In this document: positions 19,253-27,022 of the stretch, piece by piece
Layout: every line of letters begins with the position of its first letter
Position numbering within the stretch: the first letter of the stretch is position 1
Source: an uncultured Methanosphaera sp.
GTDB lineage: Archaea > Methanobacteriota > Methanobacteria > Methanobacteriales > Methanobacteriaceae
Assembly: GCA_946537725.1 (NCBI GenBank)
Contig: CAMNFZ010000003.1
Coordinates: 1-44,278, forward strand
DNA: 44,278 nt
Reading direction: 5' to 3'
Notes under the pieces: model-generated
What the model was told of the DNA's origin: nothing
The model's database searches: none
What the model saw: the letters and a program-made list of their open reading frames with translations, nothing else
Made by a program: the position numbers and the translations under genes

Positions 19253-19262
19253 CATATATTTA
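19253..19262 (+). promoter_or_regulatory. TATA-like element for the thrC-upstream RNA
   Basis: CATATATTTA preceded by an A-rich BRE-like stretch (GTGAAAAATA). Archaeal spacing predicts transcription start near 19280-19288, just before the hairpin RNA candidate at 19292. Confidence 0.4.
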
Positions 19263-19291
19263 TTAACTATGATAACAAATATTATTACTGT

Positions 19292-19393
19292 TAGGGATTG
19301 GTGTAATACAAATAACATGAAGACTTTTACAAAAATTCTACCCACCACTTGAATTGTTTAAAAGATAACCGAAGTATTACATCAATACCCCTA
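19292..19393 (+). ncRNA. Structured RNA candidate upstream of thrC
   Basis: GGGATTGGTGTAATAC (19294-19309) pairs with 19374-19390 over 16 bp, with one G-T pair and one bulged A (19387). Inside, CTTTTA (19324-19329) pairs with TAAAAG (19359-19364), and AATTC (19334-19338) with GAATT (19351-19355), leaving a C-rich apical loop (19339-19350). The element is richer in G/C than the surrounding sequence, has its own TATA-like box, and is followed by a short T-run near 19412-19417. It could be an independent small RNA, or a leader of a long thrC transcript. It also encloses an 11-codon reading frame (19317-19352). No known RNA family was recognised. Confidence 0.5.
19317..19352 (+). CDS. Possible threonine-rich leader peptide
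   Basis: ATG at 19317 opens an 11-residue frame, MKTFTKILPTT, with four Thr codons (ACT, ACA, ACC, ACT), the last two adjacent and directly before TGA. The next gene is threonine synthase. The only Shine-Dalgarno-like element is GGTG at 19300-19303, which lies in the 5' arm of the enclosing hairpin and rather far (13 nt) from the ATG. The match between peptide composition and downstream function is what makes this notable; translation is unproven. Confidence 0.3.
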   Translation: MKTFTKILPTT

Positions 19394-19460
19394 CACATCC
19401 TAATTTAATACTATTTTTAATACAATTCTAAAAAATACTTATTATACTAATTACAAATAC

Positions 19461-19470
19461 TTATATATTA
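19461..19470 (+). promoter_or_regulatory. TATA-like element of thrC
   Basis: TTATATATTA with AAATAC before it predicts a start near 19490, giving a leader of about 40 nt that includes TAGGAG (19515-19520). The rest of the 488-nt stretch 19040-19527 holds the preceding gene's terminator, the RNA candidate at 19292-19393 and otherwise featureless AT-rich DNA. Confidence 0.45.
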
Positions 19471-19527
19471 TAAACTAGGGGAATGCTAATCAAACCCCAA
19501 TTAAATAATTTTTATAGGAGAATCATA

Positions 19528-20724
19528 ATGATACGATGTATTTCATGCGGAGCAGAATATGACGATGATGAAATAATATACACATGTAAATGCGGGTCAA
19601 TTCTAGAAGTAGTAACTGAAGTAGATAACATACCAAAAGAAACATTTGATAACAGAAGAGACAACATATGGAAATATAAAGAATTCCTTCCAGTAAACGC
19701 TGAAAACAGAATCAGTTTAGACGAAGGAGGAACACCATTTTGTAAATGTGAAAAAATTGGTGAAGAACTAGGCGTAGACCTATATGTTAAAGTAGAAGGA
19801 TCCAACCCTACAGGAAGTTTCAAAGATAGAGGAATGAGTGTAGGAACAACAAAAGCAGTAGATCTTGGAGTAAACATGGTAGGATGTGCATCAACGGGTA
19901 ACACTTCAGCATCATTATCTGCATACGCAGCACGTGCCGGTCTAAAATGTGCAGTACTACTACCATCAGGTAAAGTAGCTCTCGGAAAACTAGCACAAGC
20001 AATGTTCCATGGAGCAAAAGTATTTGGAGTAGATGGAAACTTCGACGATGCTCTAGAAACAATAACACAATTAGCATTAAACGGAGAATTATACCTCTTA
20101 AATTCAATTAACCCATACCGTCTTGAAGGACAAAAAACCATTGGTATGGAAGTAGTTCATGATCTTGGATGGCAATCCCCAGATAGAATAATATTGCCAG
20201 TAGGAAATGCAGGAAACATTTCAGCTATATGGAAAGGAATAAGTGAATTTAAAGAAGCAGGATACATAAAAGATACTCCTATGATGACAGGTATTCAAGC
20301 AGTAAACAGTGCACCAATAGCAAATGCAGTAAAAGCAGGAACTGATGAAGTAACACCAGTAGAAAATCCAGAAACTATTGCTACTGCAATAAGAATAGGT
20401 GCACCTGTAAGCAGTGTTAAAGCTATGAGAGCCATTAAAGAATCAAATGGAACTGCAGAAACAGTTACTGATGATGAAATTCTAGATGCACAAAAATATT
20501 TAGCAAGAACTGAAGGTATAGGTGTTGAACCAGCAAGTGCTGCTTCAATTGCAGGACTAAGAAAACTTGCAGAAAATGGTGAAATTGATAAAGGTGAACG
20601 TATAGTTTGTATAGTAACAGGACATGTGCTTAAAGATCCTAATGTAGCTATAGATGCATGTGAAGAACCTACTCAAGTTTCATCAGATCCTGAAGAAATT
20701 AGAAGAGTTTTAAAAACAATGTAA
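19528..20724 (+). CDS. thrC: Threonine synthase
   Basis: PLP enzyme converting O-phosphohomoserine to threonine; 398 residues. The ATG at 19528 is preferred over an in-frame upstream start at 19483 because TAGGAG sits 7 nt before it and the protein then starts directly with the zinc-ribbon-like MIRCISCGAEY...CKCG of archaeal ThrC. The PLP lysine is Lys99 in NPTGSFKDRG. STGNTSASLSAYAARAG and LPVGNAGNISAIWKG bind the cofactor phosphate and substrate. It stands alone, with its own promoter and a T-run after the gene (20741-20750). Confidence 0.96.
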   Translation: MIRCISCGAEYDDDEIIYTCKCGSILEVVTEVDNIPKETFDNRRDNIWKYKEFLPVNAENRISLDEGGTPFCKCEKIGEELGVDLYVKVEGSNPTGSFKDRGMSVGTTKAVDLGVNMVGCASTGNTSASLSAYAARAGLKCAVLLPSGKVALGKLAQAMFHGAKVFGVDGNFDDALETITQLALNGELYLLNSINPYRLEGQKTIGMEVVHDLGWQSPDRIILPVGNAGNISAIWKGISEFKEAGYIKDTPMMTGIQAVNSAPIANAVKAGTDEVTPVENPETIATAIRIGAPVSSVKAMRAIKESNGTAETVTDDEILDAQKYLARTEGIGVEPASAASIAGLRKLAENGEIDKGERIVCIVTGHVLKDPNVAIDACEEPTQVSSDPEEIRRVLKTM

Positions 20725-20740
20725 TAACTCTACTAATCTA

Positions 20741-20750
20741 TTTTTTTTTT
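20741..20750 (+). terminator. T-run after thrC
   Basis: Ten consecutive Ts 17 nt after the thrC stop; archaeal RNA polymerase terminates at such runs. The following gene starts only 18 nt later, so read-through is also plausible. Confidence 0.35.
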
Positions 20751-20767
20751 ATTTAGGAGTATTCGCA

Positions 20768-21370
20768 ATGTTGATTGAAATATTTAGTAAAAAATTTATT
20801 AAGGAATACTTCAACAGAAATAAAATATTAATATTATTATCTGCCACTATTTTTATAGTATCAATATTAATTGGGGCAATATTCCACAATACTTTTCAAG
20901 CATTTGCTACAGAAATCATTAAGAAGATGATTGAAGAAATTCCTCTAAATTCTGTTAGTGAAAGTGCTATAGGCTTATTTATGAATAATGTAAAAGCTAA
21001 TTTAATAATAATCTTTGGTGGATTGTTCTTTTCAATTCTGTCAACATTTAGTATGATTGTTAATGGAATTTTAATTGGTTATGTTTTCACATTAACAAAC
21101 CCGTTAGTATTTTTTGTTGGAATAGCACCACATGGAATATTTGAGTTGACAGGAATTGTTCTTTCTTTAACTGGAGCATTTATAATAACAAAAATGGAGA
21201 TTAGGATTATACAAGCTTTATTTAGAAGAAATTTAAGAAATGAACTTGAAAATGTGAAAATAAGTGTTATGGATTTAATATTTACAATTATTGTTTCCAT
21301 TATTTTAATAATAATTGCAGCTATTATTGAGGCAGCAATAACTCCAATCCTTTTAAATATGGTAATTTAA
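20768..21370 (+). CDS. SpoIIM/DUF95-like membrane protein
   Basis: Integral membrane protein of 200 residues with the layout of the stage II sporulation protein M family found widely in archaea. Hydrophobic helices are at about residues 20-40, 75-105, 115-135 and 170-195; a polar segment with the family-like LFMNNVKANLIIIFGG lies between the first two, and GIAPHGIFELTGIVLS is the most conserved part. In bacteria SpoIIM acts with SpoIID/P in sporulation, but in archaea the role is unknown. AGGAG precedes the ATG, and the adenylate kinase gene follows after 14 nt, which suggests co-transcription. Confidence 0.82.
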   Translation: MLIEIFSKKFIKEYFNRNKILILLSATIFIVSILIGAIFHNTFQAFATEIIKKMIEEIPLNSVSESAIGLFMNNVKANLIIIFGGLFFSILSTFSMIVNGILIGYVFTLTNPLVFFVGIAPHGIFELTGIVLSLTGAFIITKMEIRIIQALFRRNLRNELENVKISVMDLIFTIIVSIILIIIAAIIEAAITPILLNMVI

Positions 21371-21384
21371 TAGAGTGATTATTT

Positions 21385-21927
21385 ATGATGATTATAATAA
21401 CTGGAACACCAGGTACGGGGAAAACTTCAGTAACTGAATTATTAAAAGAAAAGATTGATGCTGAATTTATTAGTATTAACAGTTTACTTGAAGATTATGA
21501 TTTAAACTTAGGAACAGATGAGAAGAGAGGCTATAAAATTGTTGATACTGAAAATATGATTCCTATTGTAGATGATATTAAAAAGAATTCTGTTAAGGAT
21601 ATTTTAGTATTCGAAGGCCATCTTGCTCAAGATTACCCTAATGCTGATTTAGTAATAGTTTTACGTTGTAATCCAGAAATACTTGAAAAAAGATTAAATA
21701 CTCGTGATTGGAGGGAAGAAAAAATAAAAGAAAATGTATCTGCTGAAATTTTGGGGGTATGTACTTCGGAAAGCTATGAAACTTATGGTGAAAATGTCCA
21801 AGAAGTAGATACGAGTAATATAACTATTGAAGAATTGGCAGATAATATAATGAAAATTATTAATTCTGAACTACATTTTCCATTAGGTGAAATAGATTAT
21901 CTTACTGATTACTTCCAATTATTGTAA
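21385..21927 (+). CDS. AK6/Fap7-type adenylate kinase
   Basis: P-loop NMP kinase of 180 residues related to eukaryotic Fap7/hCINAP. The Walker A is GTPGTGKT (7-14). EGHLAQDYPNADLVIVLRC corresponds to the Walker B region and the following strand, and RLNTRDWREEKIKENVSAE is the lid-region signature of the AK6 group. Fap7 homologues act in late small-subunit ribosome assembly, an ATPase role that fits its location just before the translation gene cluster. The archaeal protein may also carry adenylate kinase activity. Confidence 0.88.
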   Translation: MMIIITGTPGTGKTSVTELLKEKIDAEFISINSLLEDYDLNLGTDEKRGYKIVDTENMIPIVDDIKKNSVKDILVFEGHLAQDYPNADLVIVLRCNPEILEKRLNTRDWREEKIKENVSAEILGVCTSESYETYGENVQEVDTSNITIEELADNIMKIINSELHFPLGEIDYLTDYFQLL

Positions 21928-22201
21928 GATTATAATTAGTCTATTTAATATTAATACTTTTCTAATTTTTCTTAATTTATATTTTTTTTATTAATAATTT
22001 TTATATAATTATTAATTTTTTAGGAGCTTTACTGTTTTGTTCTATTTTTTAACTTCTATAGGACATAACATATTTAAGTAATAGATTACATAAATTATAT
22101 TATTATTCTTAAGTTTACTATCTAGATTTTATGTATTTTTCATAATTTCATTCCTTGCACTTAAGAAGAATATTCTATATTTTTTAGAGGATTAGATATT
22201 T
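21928..22201. other. AT-rich intergenic stretch, no gene seen
   Basis: 274 nt of A/T-dominated sequence before the RNase P gene. Several T-runs follow the kinase gene (about 21958-22020). No convincing hairpin or reading frame was found; a promoter for the downstream cluster must lie here, but I cannot single out its TATA box. Confidence 0.4.
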
Positions 22202-22519
22202 TTGAGTAGAAGAAAACGACCAAACTATGTGAATAAAATAGCATTAGAAAGAATGCAAATTTTGTTTAATCAAGCAGAAAAAGAGTTTTCATCTCACCCA
22301 GAACGTTCTGATCGTTATGTTAAGTTAACTCGTAATATCTCTACAAAATATAATATCACATTACCTTATTATTGGCGAGGAAGGTTTTGTAAAAATTGTA
22401 ATAAATTCCTTAAACCAGGGGCTAACTTAAGAGTAAGACTTTCAGGTAATACCATTACCCGAAAATGTCTTGAATGTGGAAATTTAACTAAAGTTCCTTA
22501 CACTCATAAGAAAAACTAG
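22202..22519 (+). CDS. rnp4: RNase P protein component 4 (Rpr2/Rpp21)
   Basis: Zinc-ribbon protein subunit of archaeal RNase P, which matures the 5' ends of tRNAs. In 105 residues the zinc ligands are CKNCNKFL and CLECGN; the N-terminal helices include ALERMQILFNQAEKEF and the basic segment LTRNISTKYNITLP, which bind Rnp1's partner surface and the RNA. The start is TTG with AGAGGA 11 nt upstream. It opens the translation/RNA cluster; the YhbY gene follows after 32 nt. Confidence 0.92.
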   Translation: MSRRKRPNYVNKIALERMQILFNQAEKEFSSHPERSDRYVKLTRNISTKYNITLPYYWRGRFCKNCNKFLKPGANLRVRLSGNTITRKCLECGNLTKVPYTHKKN

Positions 22520-22551
22520 GTTATATAATAATATAAACGGAGTATGATAAT

Positions 22552-22812
22552 TTGAGCAAAGTCCAGAGTAGAAAAGAAATAATGAGAAATTCTTTAAACG
22601 CAGTTGAAATTAACATTGGAAAAAATGGTGTTAATGAAAATGTTATTGAAGAAATCAAACGTCAATTAAAAAATGGAGAAATTGTTAAAATAAGATTTTC
22701 TAGAACTATAGCATCCAACAAAGATGAATTTTTAGAAGAAATTGTCTCAAACACTAAATCCAAATTAATTGATGTTCGTGGTAATGTAGCAGTATTATAT
22801 AAGAGAAAATAA
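22552..22812 (+). CDS. YhbY/CRM-domain RNA-binding protein
   Basis: 86-residue single CRM-domain protein. The family pattern is NIGKNGVNENVIEEIKRQL followed by GEIVKIRFS and the C-terminal VDVRGNVAVLYKRK-like end (here IDVRGNVAVLYKRK). Bacterial YhbY binds pre-50S ribosomal particles; archaeal members are found, as here, next to RNase P and ribosomal protein genes, which suggests ribosome assembly. The start is TTG with CGGAG about 10 nt upstream. Confidence 0.9.
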   Translation: MSKVQSRKEIMRNSLNAVEINIGKNGVNENVIEEIKRQLKNGEIVKIRFSRTIASNKDEFLEEIVSNTKSKLIDVRGNVAVLYKRK

Positions 22813-22880
22813 TATCTCTCTAAAATATAGGCAAATTAAAAAAAATAAACATTATAATTTAATAGGAGGCTAATTAAACC

Positions 22881-23318
22881 ATGACAACAGCATTCGATGT
22901 ACCTGCTGAAAGTTTAATCAGCGCATTAAGTGAAGACTTTAAAGAAAATGATAAAATAGAAGCACCAAAATGGTCACAATTTGTTAAAACTGGTGTTCAC
23001 AAAGAACGCAGACCAGAAAACCCAGATTGGTGGTATGTAAGAACAGCAGCATTATTAAGAAGAGTATATATGGATGGTCCAGTAGGATTAAGCAGATTAC
23101 AAACCAAATACGGTGGTAACAAAGATAGAGGAACCAGTCCTGAAAAATTCAGAAAAGGCAGTGGATCTATCATAAGAACTGCATTACAACAATTAGAAGA
23201 AGCAGGTTACGTACAAAAAACAGAAGAAGGAAGAGTTGTATCACCTGCAGGTCAATCTTACTTAGATAAAAAAGCTGCTGAAATCATTAAAGATATTCCT
23301 GAATTATCAAAATACTAA
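22881..23318 (+). CDS. rps19e: Ribosomal protein S19e
   Basis: Archaeal/eukaryotic small-subunit protein with a winged-helix fold, 145 residues. Recognised by PKWSQFVKTGVHKERRPENP, WWYVRTAALLRRVYMDGPVG and the basic loop KYGGNKDRGTSPEKFRKGSG. It binds the 30S head and is needed for small-subunit maturation in eukaryotes. A strong AGGAGG lies 10-11 nt before the ATG, and PDCD5 follows 44 nt after its stop, the normal archaeal order. Confidence 0.97.
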   Translation: MTTAFDVPAESLISALSEDFKENDKIEAPKWSQFVKTGVHKERRPENPDWWYVRTAALLRRVYMDGPVGLSRLQTKYGGNKDRGTSPEKFRKGSGSIIRTALQQLEEAGYVQKTEEGRVVSPAGQSYLDKKAAEIIKDIPELSKY

Positions 23319-23362
23319 TCATAGTATTGGTTTTTATACCAAAAATTAAGGAGTTGTATTAA

Positions 23363-23719
23363 ATGAGTGAACTTGACGAAATAAGACGTAGAAGAATGGA
23401 ACAGCTACAACAACAGCAAATGGCTGCTCAACAACAACAAGGTGTTAATTATCAACAAATGCAACAAGAAGAGCAGATGAGACAACAATATGAAGAGCAA
23501 AAGAAAAATGCTCTCAGACAAATTTTGTCCCCAGAAGCACGTCAAAGACTCGCTAACTTAAGATTAACAAAAGCTGAACTGGTAAATGCTATTGAAATGC
23601 AATTAATTCAAATGGCACAATCTGGTAGAATTCAAGTACCAGTAAGTGATGCTACATTAAAACAAATCTTAAGAGAAACAACTAACACTAAACGTGAAAT
23701 TCATATCACAAGAAAATAA
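23363..23719 (+). CDS. PDCD5-family DNA/nucleic-acid-binding protein
   Basis: 118-residue helical protein of the archaeal PDCD5/TFAR19 family. The N-terminal 50 residues are a Gln-rich charged helix ([16 protein letters not shown]). The core is [20 protein letters not shown] and the tail contains [14 protein letters not shown], like other archaeal members. Its biochemical role is not settled; archaeal homologues bind DNA weakly. It lies between rps19e and the PP-loop gene, as in other archaea. AAGGAG precedes the start. Confidence 0.93.
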   Translation: MSELDEIRRRRMEQLQQQQMAAQQQQGVNYQQMQQEEQMRQQYEEQKKNALRQILSPEARQRLANLRLTKAELVNAIEMQLIQMAQSGRIQVPVSDATLKQILRETTNTKREIHITRK

Positions 23720-23756
23720 TATTTTCAAAAATTATATGATATAATCGTGTATTTTT

Positions 23757-24338
23757 ATGAAAACAGCTGTATTATATAGTGGTGGTAAGGATAGTTCATT
23801 AATGGCAGTTATTTTAGATAAGTTAGGTTATGATGTTGAATTGATAACTATTAATTTTGGAGTATTTGATTCATCAAAACCTGCTACACAATCAGCGAAT
23901 AGTTTAGGTTTCAAACATAAAGTATTGAAACTTGATAAAAATATTTTAACTCATGCTGTAGAATTGATTATAAAAGATCAATTTCCTAATAATGGTATTA
24001 ATTATATACACCATGAAGTTATTGAATTTTTAGCTGATGAATATGATTTAATAGCTGATGGAACTAGACGAGAAGACAGGATTCCTAAACTTAAACAGAA
24101 TGAAATACAAAGTTTGGAAGATAGGAAGAATGTTCAATATGTTAATCTAACTGGTATTGGTTATAAGACTATTAATGATACTAGTGAAAGATTATTTAAG
24201 CTTCAAAAAGCTGAAAGTAATATTTATAATAGTTCAGATTATGAAATGGAAATTAGAGTATTGCTTGAAGAAAAAGGTCAAAACATTAATGAAATATTTC
24301 CCCAACATATTCAATCAAGAGTTATAGGATGGAAGTAA
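23757..24338 (+). CDS. PP-loop ATPase-like protein
   Basis: Adenine-nucleotide alpha-hydrolase superfamily protein of 193 residues. The PP-loop SGGKDSS begins at residue 8, after the first beta strand; the segment [14 protein letters not shown] further on resembles the family's second nucleotide-binding motif. Such enzymes adenylate a carbonyl or tRNA base (as in TilS, ExsB/QueC and related proteins). This small archaeal form has no extra substrate domain, so the target, possibly a tRNA or rRNA base given the neighbours, is unknown. rpl39e begins 2 nt after the stop. Confidence 0.8.
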   Translation: MKTAVLYSGGKDSSLMAVILDKLGYDVELITINFGVFDSSKPATQSANSLGFKHKVLKLDKNILTHAVELIIKDQFPNNGINYIHHEVIEFLADEYDLIADGTRREDRIPKLKQNEIQSLEDRKNVQYVNLTGIGYKTINDTSERLFKLQKAESNIYNSSDYEMEIRVLLEEKGQNINEIFPQHIQSRVIGWK

Positions 24339-24340
24339 AA

Positions 24341-24496
24341 ATGAGTCGTAACAAAAATTTACCAAAAAAATTAAGATTAGCTAAAAAAGGCAAACAAAAC
24401 AGAAGAGTTCCTATCTTTGCTATGATTAAAACATCAAGAAAATTAAGAACTCATCCAAAAGCTAGACAATGGAGAAGAAGCAAAATTAAAGTATAA
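24341..24496 (+). CDS. rpl39e: Ribosomal protein L39e
   Basis: A 51-residue, very basic protein lining the exit tunnel of the archaeal/eukaryotic large subunit. Easily missed because of its size. It starts [20 protein letters not shown], then [14 protein letters not shown] and ends QWRRSKIKV, the family's typical sequence. Its ATG is 2 nt after the PP-loop gene's stop, and rpl31e follows 51 nt later, the standard archaeal pair. Confidence 0.97.
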   Translation: MSRNKNLPKKLRLAKKGKQNRRVPIFAMIKTSRKLRTHPKARQWRRSKIKV

Positions 24497-24547
24497 TCTT
24501 CGTGATTTATATTTTGATTTTATAATAATTTATAGGAGCGTATTAGA

Positions 24548-24793
24548 ATGGAAAGAATTTACACAATTCCTCTTAGAGATGTAAAAAGAGTACCTAGAAC
24601 AAAAAGGTCACCAAAAGCAATGAGATACATCAGAGAATTCATTCAAAAACATATGAAAGCTGAAGATGTTATAATTGACACAGCTGTTAACGAAAAAATT
24701 TGGGAAAGAGGACGAGAAAAAATCCCTTCAAAAATCAAAGTTAAAGCTGTTGAAGAAGACGGTACAGTAGAAGTAACATTAGTAGATGAATAA
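24548..24793 (+). CDS. rpl31e: Ribosomal protein L31e
   Basis: 81-residue large-subunit protein near the tunnel exit. Segments [20 protein letters not shown] and RAMRYI-like [14 protein letters not shown], followed by [20 protein letters not shown], are diagnostic. AGGAG precedes the start. aIF6 usually follows directly, but here a 214-nt spacer with hairpins separates them. Confidence 0.97.
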   Translation: MERIYTIPLRDVKRVPRTKRSPKAMRYIREFIQKHMKAEDVIIDTAVNEKIWERGREKIPSKIKVKAVEEDGTVEVTLVDE

Positions 24794-24830
24794 TTATTTT
24801 ACTAAATGCTAACTATGAGATTATTATGTT

Positions 24831-24875
24831 ATCTATCCTCTTTATCATATAATACGAGTTACTAAAGAGTTAGAT
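24831..24875 (+). promoter_or_regulatory. Hairpin between rpl31e and aIF6
   Basis: Stem CTCTTTA (24838-24844) / TAAAGAG (24863-24869) extended by ATCTA (24831-24835) / TAGAT (24871-24875) across a small internal loop. No T-run follows directly. A second, smaller hairpin AAGAGA/TCTCTT lies around 24894-24917. The pair may mark an mRNA processing or attenuation site; aIF6 could have its own promoter in the AT-rich stretch near 24960-24982. Confidence 0.45.
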
Positions 24876-25007
24876 AATAATGTATACATGTAAAAGAGAA
24901 CTTAATCAACTCTCTTCCCTACTTAAATATAATTTAAAATGTTTGAGAGGTGGGCATTTTAATTATATTGATACATATTTAATAAACCTCACAGATGGAG
25001 TGATAAA

Positions 25008-25682
25008 ATGATACAAAGATTCGATATTGATGGAAATCCTAATTTAGGTGTTTCTATTTTAGCAAAAGATAATGTTGCTATAGTTTCACAAGGACTCCAA
25101 GATACATATTTAAAAAGTATCGAAGAAACATTGAAAGTACCAATAATAAAAACGCCAATCTGTGGTAGTAATCTAGCAGGAGCATTAATGGCTGGAAATT
25201 CTAACGGTCTACTTGTATCACCATATGTCTTTTCACATGAATTAGATATACTAAGTGAACATGATATTAACGTGGAAATAATACCAGACAAATTAACTGC
25301 AATAGGAAATATTATGGTAGCTAACGATAACGGAGCTATCGTAAATCCAGATTTATCAAGTAATGCCAAAAAAGTCATTGAAGATACCTTAAATGTGGAA
25401 ATTGTAGAAAGCACCATAGCAGGCTTAGACATTGTTGGTTCAACAATAACTGCAACAAATAAAGGAGCTTTAGTTCATCCTGATGCAACAGATGAAGAAC
25501 TAGATTTAGTTGAAGATGTATTAGGAGTACCTGCAGAGATTGGTACAGTTAACCGTGGAGTAAAACTCGTAGGAGCATGTATCATTGCAAATTCTAACGG
25601 AGTTATTGTAGGAAATAAAACTACAGGACCCGAACTAGCAAGGATTGATCAAGTATTCAACTTATTTGAGGGAACATTATGA
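25008..25682 (+). CDS. eif6: Translation initiation factor aIF6
   Basis: Anti-association factor that binds the 50S subunit and blocks 30S joining; 224 residues, the full archaeal length. The five-fold pentein repeat is visible as recurring segments of the type [53 protein letters not shown] and [24 protein letters not shown] precedes the ATG. The last 4 nt (ATGA) overlap the start of rplX, so translation is coupled. Confidence 0.97.
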   Translation: MIQRFDIDGNPNLGVSILAKDNVAIVSQGLQDTYLKSIEETLKVPIIKTPICGSNLAGALMAGNSNGLLVSPYVFSHELDILSEHDINVEIIPDKLTAIGNIMVANDNGAIVNPDLSSNAKKVIEDTLNVEIVESTIAGLDIVGSTITATNKGALVHPDATDEELDLVEDVLGVPAEIGTVNRGVKLVGACIIANSNGVIVGNKTTGPELARIDQVFNLFEGTL

Positions 25683-25903
25683 AAACAAAAATATATAGAG
25701 TAAAAGGAAAACTTTTAGATGTTGATAAAACTAAAAAATTCACAAGAGAATTAAAAGCAATAAAAGTAGAAGATGTTCAAGAAAAATTATATTCTGAATT
25801 TGGTAGTAAACACAGATTAAACAGAGACCAAATTATCTTCGAAGATATTTCTGAAATATCCGCAGATGAAGTAACAGACCCTGTTGTAAAAAGTTTATTA
25901 TAA
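25679..25903 (+). CDS. rplX: Ribosomal protein L18Ae/LX
   Basis: 74-residue archaeal large-subunit protein. [20 protein letters not shown] and the C-terminal [13 protein letters not shown] are typical. Its ATG overlaps the stop of aIF6 (ATGA), which is the usual archaeal arrangement. Prefoldin alpha follows after 36 nt. Confidence 0.95.
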   Translation: MKTKIYRVKGKLLDVDKTKKFTRELKAIKVEDVQEKLYSEFGSKHRLNRDQIIFEDISEISADEVTDPVVKSLL

Positions 25904-25939
25904 ACTTCATGGTAACACTATTTAAGGGAGTGTGTTCCA

Positions 25940-26356
25940 ATGGAAGATAGACAAAAATTAGAACAAATGGTAACTGAAATTAATCAGTTACAACAACAAG
26001 GGGAAACAATCACCCAACAGATTGAACAATTAAACATATCATTAAATGATATTCGCTCTGCTCAAGAAGCTGTTAAAGGAATAAAAGGAGCTACTGGAAA
26101 AGAAACATTAATTCCTATAGGAGCTGGATGTTTCATAACTACTGAACTTAAAAATGAAGATATTATTGTTGGTGTAGGTTCAGATGTAGCTATAAAAAGA
26201 AGCAGAGAAGAAACTGAGGAAACTCTTAAACAAGACAAAGAAGAAGTAGAAAAATTAATCAAATCATTAACTGAACAATTACAGAAAATTAATGATTATA
26301 TTACTCAAAGAAGACCTGAAGTAGAAAGATTAATGAAAGAAACAGGAGTACATTAA
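25940..26356 (+). CDS. pfdA: Prefoldin alpha subunit
   Basis: 138-residue subunit of the hexameric chaperone that hands unfolded proteins to the thermosome. Two long coiled-coil helices (about residues 1-45 and 90-138) flank a beta-hairpin core (LIPIGAGCFITTELKNEDII, VGVGSDVAI), the classic prefoldin alpha layout. GGGAGTG precedes the start. In many archaea ftsY follows; here it is replaced by a long non-coding stretch. Confidence 0.96.
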   Translation: MEDRQKLEQMVTEINQLQQQGETITQQIEQLNISLNDIRSAQEAVKGIKGATGKETLIPIGAGCFITTELKNEDIIVGVGSDVAIKRSREETEETLKQDKEEVEKLIKSLTEQLQKINDYITQRRPEVERLMKETGVH

Positions 26357-27022
26357 TACTCTGAGAATTCTACCTTCTTTTTATTATTTTAACCACCCTT
26401 TGATATTTTTAGACAAGTCTTTAAACTATTTTTTAAAATAATTATTTTTTGTTAACGTATATACTAATTCTAATTTGTAAATATAATATTCAGGCAATAG
26501 ATTATCGTCTCAATGGGCATTTTGTGTTTTTGTATTTTTTTAGTGAATATGACTATATAGAATTTATTTAAATATTTTAAGTATTATGATATAGGTTACC
26601 TTTAATATATCTCTTCAGTTTATGTTTGGCATACTTATTTGTATTTATCGGTGTATTATATTGATTATAATTTAATTAAGTATGTATTATATGAAGTATG
26701 CTATTAAGTATATTGTAATGATCACATGTGTTCTCAAATTATTTTTCAATCATGTTGATACTACTTTCTATATGTACTAATTAAGGATTGTGAAAAATTG
26801 TGGATAAACCCGTTTTACTTGATTTTTTTTTATTTATATTTCTGAGTTTCTAAATACGTTGTTAAGAAAATTCATTGAAATAGATGCTGATTTTTTTCTT
26901 GCTGATATATTAATAATTATTGTTATATTAAAACTAGTGGTAAGTTTATATTTTTAAAGTGAAAGTTATATAATGTTTTATTTTAAAAATTTGTAAAAAA
27001 AAAATAGAATGTGGATTATTTT
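26357..27022. other. Long AT-rich intergenic region
   Basis: 666 nt without a convincing gene on either strand. T-runs at about 26375-26390 probably end the prefoldin transcript. Small patches of higher G/C (about 26488-26522) have no recognised structure. A short plus-strand frame at about 26823-26960 reads like weak coding sequence (EFLNTLLRKFIEIDADFFLA) but lacks a start and may be a decayed fragment or chance. Strand composition turns G/T-rich to the right of here. Confidence 0.4.

Noticed and set aside
19292-19393. H/ACA or C/D box guide RNA identity for the thrC-upstream hairpin
   Set aside because: An ACA follows the basal stem at 19393-19395, but I see no clear K-turn or pseudouridylation pocket, and no C/D box pair. 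Not enough to name the class.
19512-20141. A 209-codon open frame antisense to thrC
   Set aside because: It lies wholly within the well-supported thrC gene and its product has no family features; it reflects codon bias on the opposite strand.
26490-26525. G/C-richer patch as a tRNA or small RNA
   Set aside because: No cloverleaf or stable stem could be drawn by hand.
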